A stretch of DNA of 64,000 nt, taken from positions 32,636,003-32,700,002 of the forward strand of contig NC_067286.1 in NCBI RefSeq assembly GCF_020740795.1, in the 5' to 3' direction. Position numbers and translations under genes: made by a program. Within the stretch, counting starts at the first letter, position 1. Each line of letters begins with the position of its first letter. Source of the stretch: Apus apus (lineage: Eukaryota > Chordata > Aves > Apodiformes > Apodidae). This document shows positions 39,401 through 52,233 of the stretch, piece by piece. The notes below the pieces were generated by a model. That model saw only the letters and a program-made list of their open reading frames with translations, did no database searches and was not told the DNA's origin.

Positions 39401-42400
39401 AAACTTCTTAATATGGTGTAAGTCCAGCAGAGTACTGTGCAATTCATAATACCAAATAGACACTCTTAGCTCTCTTTGCTGGCAAAATTGGCAGTCAAGG
39501 TCTAGCAACCCTGAAGAGTGATTGGCTTAAACCCCTAACTGTTAACTTAAACTGAGATCACAGCAGATAGCATGAAAACAGGCCTTGAAATCTTTGTGTC
39601 CCCTTCATTTAATAAGGTTAATAATGTCTCCTTTTGCTGAGCTGAGCTGAAAATGAGTAATATCTGTACATTTCCGAGATATTATGGATGGATGCAATAA
39701 AAAGGTGGACTGGAGAATTAATCACTTTCTTTGAAAACTAGAATTTGAAAAATGTAAAATATATGTGGTACTGGACTTCTATTCTCCATGAATGAGAATC
39801 AAGGACTGTAATGAAATATGCACTATTTTACACTATACTTCAAAGTAAGTTGTCTTCTGTGAAAATTAATTAAAAACTGACCACATTTGCAATTTATTAA
39901 AATGGAAATTGACTACTATAGTAATTAAACCCTTACTCATAACTGATTTACTGACTTTATTTACCCATTTAACAGAATTTGGGATTTAGCTTATCTTTCT
40001 TTTTGAAACTGCTAAAGCAGAACATTTTAAGAATACACTTGTTTCGGAGACTGAGGTCATGGAATGGTGGTTCCATGAGCATCTGCAAACTCATTTTAAC
40101 TTAATGGCTATAAACCAGTGGCACCTATTAATGGCCCATTCCCTTTACGCTTTATTGCTATATTACCAAGGTTGACCTGGGAATTCTCAAAACCACAGTG
40201 AAAAAAGAGTCTCAGCCCCAAATTTCCTTTCATTTAAATCATATTATTGATCCTCATGAACTTTACTTGAAGCAGTTGGAACAAAAGTCTGCTCATGTGA
40301 TAAAGAAGTTATAAGAGAAGAAAAAATGATAACTTACCAAGTCATATTTTAAGAGGTCTTTACATTCACATAGAAAATCTAAATTTATGAAACACAAGAA
40401 GTAAGAGATGTCTGCACATAGACTTTTGCACCAGCTGATGACCAAAATTCAAAATGTAATATTAAAGATGCCAAGCATGAAATCCTAACCTACTGTTGAA
40501 CAATACAAGTGAAAGTTTTGTCACTTATTTCACTGCTGACGGTGTTTTATTCAGGCTCCCAGTGGAATTTAAGATCTTGATGGACAAAACTGCTATTTCG
40601 TTTCCTGCAGTATTGCACAAGCACCTGGAAAGAAGGAAGAATGGGAAAGAACTACGATCAAAACAAGAGTTATAACCAGCTTCGTTTTGACTCTTTAAGA
40701 TCATTTGGAACTAGAATTCAACTTTCCATACTTTGAAGGAAGGGAGAAAAAAATAGACAGCACAGGCACAGGAGAACAGGAAGTTATGAGATTGTTAGGA
40801 CATGGTACTGCAGTACTGCAGATGAAATGACTTTTCCTCACCTTGCTCTTTCTTTACAGGCCTGTATACAGATTTGTAGCCTAACAGCTGCATACTGGTT
40901 TTGCTCCCTGTTGGATGAGGTCTGTCTCAAGCACAGACTTTTAGGTTGTATTTCACATTTTCATTACACTGCAGCTTAAAAACAGCTTATGTAGTCTACT
41001 TTAATCTAATTTTGAGAATAGCTGTTTCACTTAAGTTATGACAAATTGTCTCCCATGGAGCCCAGAGCATCAAGTAGATAACCCTGAATGGAAACAAGCC
41101 CTGTATCTTTACAAAGATTGGCAGAAACTATCTGTTTTGAATCCTTATGTTTTTTAAATAAACCAGCAAATAACAGAATTAGTTCTAGAAGTATCCACAA
41201 AGCTTCTCTTCAATCAATAGCAACAAAATTTATGTTTAAAAAACTCCCTAGGAATTACAGCATTGCAAAATACAATTTAAAATAAAAATTGAGGTATTGT
41301 CTGAGATCCAGTAATGTGATCATGTAAGAATGCCATTGCCATGAAATACACCATAAGACACACCATTAAAATGTGAGTAAGAAGGAGGCAACTCTCCATA
41401 TTAAGTGCAGAGAAACACAAAGAATCCCATAGCAACAGAACAAAATATATGGATTCTACATGATACAACGTCTGAAGGTTCCCCCACAGCCCCTTTGCAG
41501 CACTCCCTCCCCTTTTTGTGGAGACAATCTGGATGGCAGATACATAGGACCAGGTACACAACAGGAAAAAAAGATAAAAAAAGGAGACAGGACAACTCTA
41601 TAACTTATGGAAATTAACTATGTAAGCAATAGAATACGTAGCCAACAATGTAAAAATGCTAGATCAGATTGCTTAAGACTTACATCCCTTATTTAAAGAA
41701 AAATGCAAGTTATGTATACCATTATGTATACCATTTTTTAAACCCAAATTGGAAAAATCCTGTAGCCAAAAAAGGAAATATTGCAAAATATAGATACAGA
41801 AGAGTAAACAACCACAGAAAGGATAAAAATAGAGCCAGATTTAAAAGGATAAAAATAGAACCTAGTGTCTCCTCACCATTTAGAAAAGTCACAAAATGTT
41901 CATCATGTCATAGCAAACACTTGCAGGAACCAAGCAAAATTTTAAAACTTGGCAAATCAAAACTCCTTGAAGAATTACTGTGGGCTTTTTTTTTTTCCTC
42001 ATCAGCTTCAACAAGGTTAATAAGAAGATGGTAACTAATGAACAAGAAAGAGCTATGAAGACAGGGCAAAGAGCTGTATAAGATTAAGCTGTAGAATAGA
42101 CAGAGAGGATTTTGCATGTTAAGATACTGTAGCTAACATTTAGTGAAAAGAGGAAAATATCCCAGAATGTATTGCTCACTTAAGTTACCCCTGATTAACA
42201 GCAGGAAGCAGGTCTAAAATGAAGAAACCCAGATAATGCTTTATTGCTCTAATAATGGTATAGTTCTTATATTCATTGTGTATAATGCCTATAATGGTTG
42301 TTACTGAAAAGGCTGTGGGGATTCAATACTACTCATTGTGAACAAGTATGGCTGGTTCTTAAATTTATTTAAGTTGCTTATAGCTTCTCTTCACAGTCAA

Positions 42401-42610
42401 GCAATGTAGTAGTCTAGGATATTTTCAGTAAATCTAGGATATTATCAGCAGTGATAAAATGCTAAAGGAACTGAGGAAAATAATGGGTCTGGCAGCAGTA
42501 TTACAATGGTGCCATTTTTTTCATGTTCCTACTAACTACAGTCTTATCCTTTCAATTATCAGTGTTTGTAATATTTTAACTTTAGTCTAACAAAAATACT
42601 GTTCTCATTT
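33466..42610. other. Long AT-rich intergenic stretch, no gene seen
   Basis: About 9 kb with no recognised exon, RNA gene or transposon. A small local duplication of aaggataaaaataga occurs at about 41818 and 41847. Confidence 0.55.
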
Positions 42611-42650
42611 ATATCATATCATATCATATCATATCATATCATATCATATC
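42611..42650. repeat. (ATATC)8 pentanucleotide microsatellite
   Basis: Eight perfect tandem copies of ATATC. This is likely polymorphic in length. Confidence 0.97.
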
Positions 42651-44310
42651 GTGCTGTTTGTCTAAATAACATCCTGAAGAGGTGAACTCAAATGCTTATT
42701 TAATCTGTGCTGATATAGACGTTTGTTTGCCTGGTTCACATGTACAGAAGTTGTGTGTGTCCCGAAAGGTCTCAATTTTTCCAACAGTATTAGCTTGGTC
42801 CAAAAAACTGTATTATCTCTACCTACACATTTTGCCACAGCATCTGCATTTTAATTGCTGCTTCATAGTTCCTTTAATCTTCTCATTGTATTTAGGAAAA
42901 CAAGAAATGTATGCTGGGTACTGTGTCTTTCTCAGTGCTCTCCATTAATTAGTAAGCTTTTTAATGAGTCTGCTCTGCTCTCATTGACTTCACTGGGAGG
43001 AAATGGTGCTGGTCTTTTTAACTTCTCTATTCCTTTGAAATGCCATTTCTCCCACATCCTATTTCTTATCACGTTTGTTCCCCCTTCTAGTGCCTACAAT
43101 TATTTCCTTTATCATATGGGAAAGTGAATTTAGGAGTCAGTTTGGCTATTCTAAAAAACAATAAAATAAAATTAATTTTTTTTTAAAAAAAAAGGAAGAG
43201 TCTTTACAAGCCTTTCATTTTCAAGACGTTAGGCTCAGTTAGTTAAGCACAGCAAAAATATTTTTGCAAGAAATCTTATTGAGAAAATAGTTCTAAGCAT
43301 TCTTTTTTTTCCAGCTGGGCTAAATGTGCCTTATAAGGAGAAGTCATATTTTCTAGGCAGAACCTCTATAAATCTGTGTCAGGTCCAGATGTGCAAGACT
43401 CTGGTGCCTAAAAGTCACCCCAGCTTATTTTTATAATTGCTTCCACGGTTTGTTCAGGCAATTTAAAGTAATGCCTGCACATGAGAAGAAAACCACTCCA
43501 TGTACATCTGCTAAGTATGTGATGCATAAACTATACATAAAAAGCACAGAGTTAAGGTCTAGAAGCTGTGGCTCAAACATTTGTTAGAGAATTTTGCACA
43601 CAGGTCACAAAAACAGTAACAAGCAAAGTCTCCTCTTTGAGCTTATAGGATTCAAGCTGTCTATGTATATCTCTGTATAATCATGTGTACATACCCTCCA
43701 TGACAGCTTCTGAACAGCTGAACAGATTTCATGACTTTTTCTGTTTATCATTACACTCAAAGTAATATATCTTTCTCACTACACAAGACATTCAGGCCAA
43801 TTTAGAATTTTTCCCTAACATAGATGCTTAATGTTGAAAAAGGGATTATTTTTTTTTCAGTCAGAACAATGACATTTAATAGACCATTTTAAGCTACATA
43901 TAAAATTCATAGGTGCATGTATATACTTCCTTTATTCCTCCCGACCAGCTTGTTTCTGTTACTCACATTCCAGGCATTTGTGATTTTTTTTCACTTTCAC
44001 TTACTTAAATTTACATTCCTTGATATCTCTCTGATTTCTTTTCCCATGTACACCTTTCAGACCTTACTATCACCCAGTCCCTCAAGACATTTGCTTTCAA
44101 AATGGTCAACAATCCATTTTCTTTCAGTTTCATATGCCATTAAAATTTGTAAACATTTTCTAAAATTCATGCCATACCTTTATTTCCTTCTTGCCTCTAA
44201 TAACATTATATAAAATTGTTCTTCATCGTCTTTTTAAATATCACTCCTATTAACAGTATCACTTAATAATTTTAATCAGACCCTGACCTACTCATTACTC
44301 TTTCAAAAAA
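42651..44310. other. Intergenic DNA, no gene seen
   Basis: AT-rich, with a pyrimidine-rich stretch around 43920-44060 and an A/T homopolymer patch at 43175-43195. No exon is recognised. Confidence 0.55.
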
Positions 44311-44560
44311 GAAGGGGAAGGGGAAGGGGAAGGGGAAGGGGAAGGGGAAGGGGAAGGGGAAGGGGAAGGGGAAGGAGAAGGGAAGGGAAGGGAAGGGAAG
44401 GGAAGGGAAGGGAAGGGAAGGGAAGGGAAGGGAAGGGAAGGGAAGGGAAGGGAAGGGAAGGGAAGGGAAGGGAAGGGAAGGGAAGGGAAGGGAAGGGAAG
44501 GGAAGGGAAGGGAAGGGAAGGGAAGGGAAGGGAAGGGAAGGGAAGGGAAGGGAAGGAAAA
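44311..44560. repeat. GGGGAA hexamer / GGGAA pentamer purine array
   Basis: The plus strand is pure purine for about 250 bp. About ten copies of a GGGGAA hexamer (44311-44374) lead through one interruption (ggagaag) into at least 34 uninterrupted copies of the pentamer GGGAA (44381-44550), then decay to ggaaggaaaa. Regular G-runs of 4 and then 3 on one strand make G-quadruplex and triplex (H-DNA) structures plausible. The proline/serine-rich translation on the minus strand is a by-product of the repeat, not a gene. Assembly length here may be collapsed. Confidence 0.98.
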
Positions 44561-46373
44561 GTTTACTATTTTCTAACAAATGATCCTTACATTAAAAATT
44601 GTAAGTACCATAAACCAATGTTTGCACCAGAGCGTTCAGAATTTCTTAAGGAAAATTAATACAATGTTTATGAATTGTTTAGAAGAACATTTGGGCAACA
44701 CAACATAGTATCATAGAGTGCTGTCAATCTTAGATGCCTGGATTAAACTGCTTTACACAATATGTAAAAAAATACTTGTTTAAGAGACACAAAGAAATTG
44801 GCAACAGTTATTTGAAATTGAAACCGAGGCTTTGTACTTCTCTCGTTTGGGATTACATCAAGGTCAACTATAAATTCTGACTAAAATAAGTGATTGTTCT
44901 AATAGTAGAAAGCAGCCAATACAATTTTTACAGTATTCACAGTAATACCATGACATTGAGCCCTGCTATAAGTGGGAGCTATGTGGCATGAAAGTTTCCA
45001 TGAGTATCCTAGGAAAGAAAACGCAGCAGTAAACATCATTAGTCAAGTGAGACCTACATGTCATAAGCAATAGGCAAAAGTCCAGGAAGGCCACAAGGTT
45101 AAAATGCTTTGTTTGAGTAATTACAGGATTTGAAGGATTAGGCTGAACCAAAAGATTTAAGGACATGAAAGGATTAAAGGGAGAAATAAATAAATGGAAA
45201 AGAATTCAGGTATAGAATGCAGCACAAAAATATATGACATTCAGTAAAGTTTTTGAAACAAGAATTGTTAAATAACATAGTTGCAATTGAAGGCAACATG
45301 TTTTTGATCTGTTTGTTTACTATACATTAACTGAATCTGCAGAGACAAACATTTTTTTAAAAAAGATCTGTGTTTCCAAGCTTAAAGACCTAACAAAACA
45401 AGTACCTATTTGAGGTGAAATGTCTTAGTCAACGTATTTGTATCCCAGAACATAAAGTCATTGTGCACCTTGTAGCTGCTAGCTGTACACAAACCATAGG
45501 TGAGATCACACCCACCACAGCCTGTTACTGCAATCTGAAGATTCTTGCCATATGCACCAAAAATTAATTCCAATCTTTACCTTATGCCTCCTTGAGTTAC
45601 AACATTTTATGAAGCTCGTAAAGCATGTTTATTTTAAAAGCCTACTGCCCTTGTAAGCTATTAATAGTGAGAATTAACTCAGTGCATTTGTTCCAAAGAA
45701 AATCTACAGGCTCCATTTCTCAAATACAGTGGATGAGAAAAACTGTTAACAGTTCTGATGACTGTGGTCCACGGCTCAGGAGGCAGGAAGTTGCCCGGAG
45801 ATAGAACAGCCACAAGAAAACCACAAGTATACAAGACTAAACATTAGTGAAAAGGGGAGCGGGGATGTTTATTAAACAGTCACTAACAATTGCAAGAGAG
45901 TATCAATTTCAGCAAGCTATGCAAAGAGAATAAGGTTTGACAAATAGATACCAGCTTTTATTTGGAGTTACTTCAGCATATCTTAATGACACCTCTCTTT
46001 TCTTCTGTTTTGTATAATCTTTAAAAATAAACAGCATCTGGGCTTCTTAGTGAGGATGTCTGAGAGAAATTCAAAAGACTAAGAAAAGGTATAAAACAGT
46101 AAGGGGAAGAAGGAAGAAGAATCAGTTACCAAGACAGAGAACAAAACAAAGGAAGGGGAAAGTGTTAAGTATGTGGATGCATAAAGAAACTAGACAAATT
46201 ATTCAAAACAAAAAGCTAAAGCAAGAGAGAAACAATGAACAAAATACATATTTTTTCTAAATGTATGTTTCTTGCTATTCCAACTTTTTAAGGACTTCCA
46301 TAACCTCAACTAAGACAGTATAGCTGCGTTTGGCTGCACTGTGCTGCTCAGCCTAAGCAAGCCCCTCTGAAGC
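44561..46373. other. Intergenic DNA, no gene seen
   Basis: AT-rich sequence with no recognised exon, RNA gene or transposon. Confidence 0.55.
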
Positions 46374-46510
46374 CTACACCGCAGGCAGGCTTCTGATGCG
46401 CGGCGCCGCGGGGCGCTGAGCCCGCCGGGGCTGCCGGGCCGCCCCAGCCCCTCTGCCCTGCTCCTCGCCCCGGCCCGGCGGGGACAGCCGGTCTGCTGGC
46501 ACCACCTCCT
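46374..46510. promoter_or_regulatory. Isolated GC-rich, CpG-containing patch
   Basis: About 135 bp are very GC-rich with many CpGs (for example gcgcggcgccgcggggcgct at about 46398-46417), inside flanks that are clearly AT-rich. On the minus strand it is open and preceded by an acceptor-like cctgcttccctgccgctgaccag ending near 46513, so it could be a terminal exon of an unknown minus-strand transcript. It could also be a small orphan CpG island. The translation (Arg/Ala/Pro/Gly-rich) resembles no family I know. Confidence 0.35.
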
Positions 46511-49500
46511 GGTCAGCGGCAGGGAAGCAGGAAAAACTAACGTTTAAAACTAACTGTTCATATATTTTAGCCGGACACAGCATCTAACAGCGTATTTTGA
46601 TGTGCTAAGATGCATGCGCACTGCATTTCTGTCTCATCGTACTCTTATTTACGGGTCTGAAACCATGAGAACTGCCATTCAGATGTCCAACTTCAAACAA
46701 AGACAGATAGTGTTAGCAACCTAGAAAATCTGATCCTAAATTCTTCATGCATTTTCTTCAATCTCTTTATTAAGCCTTATGTGTTTAGTTTCTCTCAAAA
46801 TTATCTCCCCCCAAAAAATACAGTTTTGCCTCAGGAACATTAAATAAAGCCCTACAGTGGTTAGTATTCTTTTATTATTTCCATATTAAAATATTATTGT
46901 TACAAATAATAATTTTCAATATGATCTTTCTTAAATATTACAATAGGGTGTTTTACTTCTTTCTTAATCGGCTGTTTAACTTGGCTTTTTTTGTTCAGCC
47001 AGCCAGTTGCTTCAGCAGATTATGGAAATTCAGACCCTAGCCCAATTCACAGATTCTGTAATTACACCTGACTTTATTTCTAATATACAAAATGGATGCT
47101 CAGAAGTGCGATGTTACAAAGAATTCCAGCTTGGCATACTGATTTGTAGCTTATTATTCATTAAGTCAGCCTGAGCTAACCTATCTCATATTGCAATAAG
47201 GTAAAGACTTTATTTATTTGAGTAGAGCATCTCTTTCAGCTGAACTAAGTCCTATTTGAGTATTGCCTTCATGTGCCAATCAGAAATATTATTGATGGAT
47301 ATTTGCATTTTGAAGACTGTCAGGATCATGAAGAATGTAAATATCTGCTTTTTTATATATATCAAGTCACTTTTCCTGTAAGTTGCTGTCCTTTTCAGCC
47401 ACGAATTATCAGCTGTTCACTTTTTAAAAATTGGCTTTCAATAAAATGACTATTTCCAGTGAAACAGCATCTCCTGACAGCCCAGACTGACAAATTTCCC
47501 TGTGCTCCCATCAGTGTCCAGAGGCCAGACCATTAGGTTTCTAGTGGAATTTTCAGTCTTCGTGTTTATTTGGACCTGTTTGTGGTGCAATCATTCCCAC
47601 AGTGGGTTTTTTTTTAATTGTGAAGCTGTTCACCAGTAGCAGGGATGGCTACTGATTTTTCTCATATGGGTCACTGACCAGACACCAGATGGTGGAAATA
47701 TTCTGCTTCTACTAATCTGGCCCAGACTTGGCAATTCAGAGGTGAAAACCTTTATCCCATTACCAACTGCTTGAGCCATCCTGTCTCCAACCTGCAGGCT
47801 AAAGATTAAACAGTTAATAGTCCTGAAGTAACTACAACCCCCTCAAATATCCCATCTACTACACATACACATCGCAGACATCTACTGGGTAGATCTAAAA
47901 GGGGATTCATAAATGTCCATGCACTTTATTGAATTTAAATTCTAAGGAGAAATAAGAAAGAAGCCAGGCTGGTAAAATAACAGTATCAGTTGGGATAGTA
48001 CTACTTACACAACAGCTGGAATGAAAAGTTTACTGCAGCTAAAATGTCAGGAAAAATAGAAAATACAAGCAGGCTGTTCGCAAGAAATGCAATCTGCAAA
48101 AAGGGGAGGGGGCATCATAACAAGGAAATGCAAAGACAAATGAAAAGTAGAAAATATTAAGATGCAACTCCATTTTGAAGTTTAGAAAAAAAAGTCACGG
48201 TTATCAGCATAACATGACACAGTCTTAACACCACTACCAGTGCTGAACAGAGAACTAGATTTTTTCAGTGAATTTATCCATCCCATCCTTACCATTTTCT
48301 TTGCCTCTGCACAAGTACTTTGCTTTGCTGCACATTCAGGTTTTTCATTTTTATACATTAGACTTCAGTGTTGCATCCAAAATCACTACTTAAGTTTCTG
48401 TTTTCCACTACAGGAAATACTGTTTTCACCAGAGGAAATACTGTTAAAATTATGAAAATGATATAAAACATACACTTTGGAGTTCAAGATAACTGCAAAG
48501 GAAACAATTTAAAAAATCTGTGAGCTAGTCTATATCCAGACTCGATCACTGATACTCTTTTAAAATGCAAATGTGTTTAATACCAATATAAATTTTGAAA
48601 ATATGAGAAGAAAAGAGAAAGGAGCTAGTAGACTGGGGTTTTTTTATGTACATATGCATACATTTCTGTATGTTAGATCTGCTCATATTTGGCTTTATGT
48701 TCTTTAACTCCAGCAGAAAAACATTACTCAGATTACATACCATGGTCTTATAAAATCCTATTACAGCATAATTACCTTATCTAGTTAGACTCTTTTACCC
48801 ATCTGGAAGATCTGATGATTCAAACCTATCAAGCAGTGCACAAAGAACACATCTACAAGGCAATCATGAAAATAACTGTATAAAATCTGCCCTTGAGAGA
48901 GAGGAAAGGGTAAACATAGCTCCTTAGTGATGTCTTAAGATGTCTTAGTGTTCATGCCTCACCTCACATTTATACAGCTTCACTATGGCAGGTACAGAAA
49001 TTTGTGCAGTATACAAGTGCTTGCTCAGTTTTATTTAGAATAACCTGCTTAATTAATTTACAATTATGATGGTTCTAAGGACTGAAAACACCCCTATCTT
49101 TTGTCCATAAAGCTGTCCTATCATATCACGTTATAGTAATAGTAGTAAAAAGCATTGCTCTAAGGTAGATTACATAAACTGGAATCTCTCATGGGTAACT
49201 GTTTTCCTTGAAAACACATAATTAGGTCTTGTCAAAAATGTTAAAATATTAGGAATTCCTTAAGTATACGCTTTTCTGTATTAGAACTGGAGATAAAACT
49301 GTTTAAGGTTTGAATTTATTGCAAATCACTGATTGAAAAGCATGATATTTTATTTCTTCAGCTTCAATAATAAGATTTATGTAGCTCTTTTGCCAAAATC
49401 TCCTATTTATACCAGTGTAGCAAATTTGGCTCAAGAGCATTAAAATAAGCAATCTTACAGAAGTGCCATTTTCTTAATGCAAACTTCAAGCAACTTAAAA

Positions 49501-51599
49501 GTATCCTACAAGCGGGGTATACTGGCACTCCTTTATCAGCACTGTTAAGGAGCACCAACATTAGATCTTTACCAGTCAAATGTACACAAAAAAAAAAAAA
49601 AAGGAAAACATGAAAAGAATGCAGAGTTGGAAAAGAAAGTTTTTTAAAATATGAATTTTCAGTACCTTGCAGTTAATACAAGGAACTCTCTTTTTTCTTT
49701 AATTTGGAGAAGACAGCAGAAAAAGTAAGTTAAAAAAAAATAGGCTAAGGAAGAAATAGTTAAAAAAATGTATAAGGATACTTAGCTAAGAGGACTTTTT
49801 CCAGGCCCACATAGCAATGTAAAATAGGGGAGAGTATGCATATCAAAAACTGAATAAAAGGAAGATATATAAAAGAAGTGGCAATTCCTAATGTAAATTA
49901 CTGCAGCTGAGCCCTAGGGTAGTTAACTTATTAAAACTAGCAGTTAATGGTCATTACTAAGTACATGGAACTGGGCCCTTGACAGAATTACATTACTACT
50001 ACAAAATTACACCCCTATGTAGACTTCCAGAACACTGTATTTTCTGAAGAGGTATTTAATAATCAGCTCCAGTAAAAAAAAATCTGCTTGGCAACCTTGG
50101 CTGAACAAACTGATTGCTCTGCCCTTTAAAAGCTAAACATAAGATCACATCACATAAAAAGCACTTCCACCATTTCTGTCACTGTCTAGTATCAGCATCC
50201 AACTTAGCCATATTTAGCTGGCAGTCTTCTAAAATCAGTTTAGCACCTAACCATGTGCTCCTGACAAACTCAACAAGAAAAGTCTGTTTTGGAAAGTCCA
50301 AGCATTTTATTGACCATATGCACCTGGATATCCACAGCCGAAATACTCAGGTAAGAGAACCATGTATGTATTAAAATACTATGCACACAGAACAGCTTGA
50401 ACTGAAACTGCAACATCTTTGAAAAATGAAGGTCAAAGCGACATTAGGATGATAAAGTAAACAAAAAGACTATCCAGCAATAGGAGACTGTTAGGCTAGC
50501 AAAATGAAACTGTTGAGAGGATAAAATTATTCTCTTATGGCAAACAGAGATGATAAAAGGTGAGAGTTGTTTAAACTATAGGGGTAATATTGGCACTGGA
50601 AGGATAATCAGGGCATGAGCACTTTCGGACTGGAAATTAGAATGGATTCCAAAGTACCAGGGCATTTTGGGTCAAAAGGAAAATGATGATGGTGGAAGAC
50701 TCTAATGACATTTAAGACAAATATGGTTATGAAGCTTTTTGAGATTAAACATTGCCTGATCTAAGGTCTTGATTATATATTTACAGCTCATTTTTAATAC
50801 TATCAAATGCCTTCTCTGTGCAGCAGTTTTATGTCACAAGCTGGTATCTTATGGATCACCTTCTTGTAAACTCTGATACTGTAAAATGAAAAGCAAGTCA
50901 CAAAAAAATGGTAATGTAGTCTCTGATAAAATCCAAATAATCTTGGAGTTGTGCAGACACTAAGGAAATGCTTTAATAACCAAGTTACAATTTAAATTAT
51001 CACACCCAGTTAACTTATTGAAGAAAGGATGTAATTTGCCAAAGCCTGCCCTCTCATCCCCCAAACCTGAGACTAAAGGTACACTAGGCAAAAAAATTTC
51101 TGCCAAGCCAAAACTTTTATGCCTATAACAGATAGAGTCTCTGTTTTACAGGGATCCTGTAAGGTTGCATGAGAAAATAACACACTTTGGGTCAGAATTT
51201 ATTATGACAAGAAGCAAAGTGAGGGGAGATGTGGAATAAATCTCACCTTTCCCTCCATTTATCACTAAAACAAGCCACTTTCCTCACCGGGTTTAGGCAT
51301 GTTCTGATCAAAGAGAGAATCTTAGTACCACCAAAGCCCCAGGAATACTAAAGCTACTCTTACTCAGCTATAACGTGGAGCTAGCATGGATTTCTCAGGC
51401 AGTTTAAGCATCACACACTCATAACCACTGTTTGTCATTAGTAGCCTGCAGATATGGTGGGGAACAAGGGCTGTGAGATTCCCGATACAATATATTCAAG
51501 GATAGTCACCGGCAAGCTTTCCTTACACTGAGCAGCACCAAACTGGAATGCAACACCACACTCAACAGCAGGTGCGGTGGTGAGAGCTGCAGTTCTGAT
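46511..51599. other. Region upstream of the CpG island, no gene seen
   Basis: AT-rich, with a poly-A tract at 49587-49603. I see no exon of a neighbouring gene, although in mammals another gene (EMC4) lies on this side of KATNBL1. Confidence 0.5.
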
Positions 51600-52019
51600 G
51601 CCGTTCTGAATGACGCCGTTGAGGCAGCTTCAGAGGGAGCCCGATTTCTCGCCCTTGTGCCCTCCCTGCAGCTGCTCCTGCGCCGTGAGAGCCTCCGGCC
51701 TGCGGGGACCGGGCGGAAGCCGGGACGCGAGAGGGTTGCTTGAACCCAGCCCGGGCCTGGGGAGGCTCCGCTCCGCGCGAATGGATGGTGTTTTCCCAAC
51801 AAGAAGCTGGACCCGACCGGCACAGGCGAGGCCCGCTGAGGCCAGGAGCCTGGTGCCCCGGCCGTGAGGCGGGAAGGACGAGGGAAGCCTAAAGTAAGAG
51901 CAGCTGAGGCCGACTGAGCGCCAGGGAGAGGGCAGACCTGCCCTGGCAGCTGACCTCGCCAAACAGGAGACCGCGGCCCCAGAAGGGCCAGCGCCGCCCG
52001 GCCGCCGCTGCCGGCGGGC

Positions 52020-52038
52020 GACGGGACGGGACGGGACG
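52020..52038. repeat. (GACGG) short tandem repeat
   Basis: About 3.8 copies of GACGG within the CpG island. Confidence 0.85.
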
Positions 52039-52110
52039 CTGGGAGGGGACGGCGCGGCCGGCAGAGGGCGCCGCGGTCCCCTCGGCACGGCGCGGGCTCC
52101 GGGGCGTGGC

Positions 52111-52233
52111 GGCCCAGCATGCAGCGCGGTGCCGTTTGAATGGCGCAGGCTCCGGGCGCTGGGTCCCGGCGCTAGGTCCCCGTGGCTCCTCCTCCCCCCT
52201 CGGCGTGGCCCGGCCCGGTACCATGAGCGGCGG
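52111..52233 (+). other. KATNBL1: KATNBL1 probable exon 1 (5' UTR); start uncertain
   Basis: A strong donor, GCGG|GTGAGTGG, puts the exon end at 52233. The transcription start is not visible; 52111 is only a nominal position just after the Sp/KLF box. Upstream ATGs are present: 52119 (6 codons, stop 52137-52139), 52140 (11 codons, stop 52173-52175) and 52223 (good context, accATGa), which reads across the splice junction. An alternative donor, ccag|gtgcgg at 52451, would make a longer exon. No protein evidence supports coding here. Confidence 0.55.

Noticed and set aside
41669..42034. Plus-strand Lys/Arg-rich open frame of about 121 codons
   Set aside because: The basic composition follows from A-rich DNA with local duplications (aaggataaaaataga twice), and no domain is visible.
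44295..44579. Minus-strand frame encoding repeated PFPSL and SPSP units
   Set aside because: It is simply the translation of the GGGGAA/GGGAA array and does not extend beyond it.
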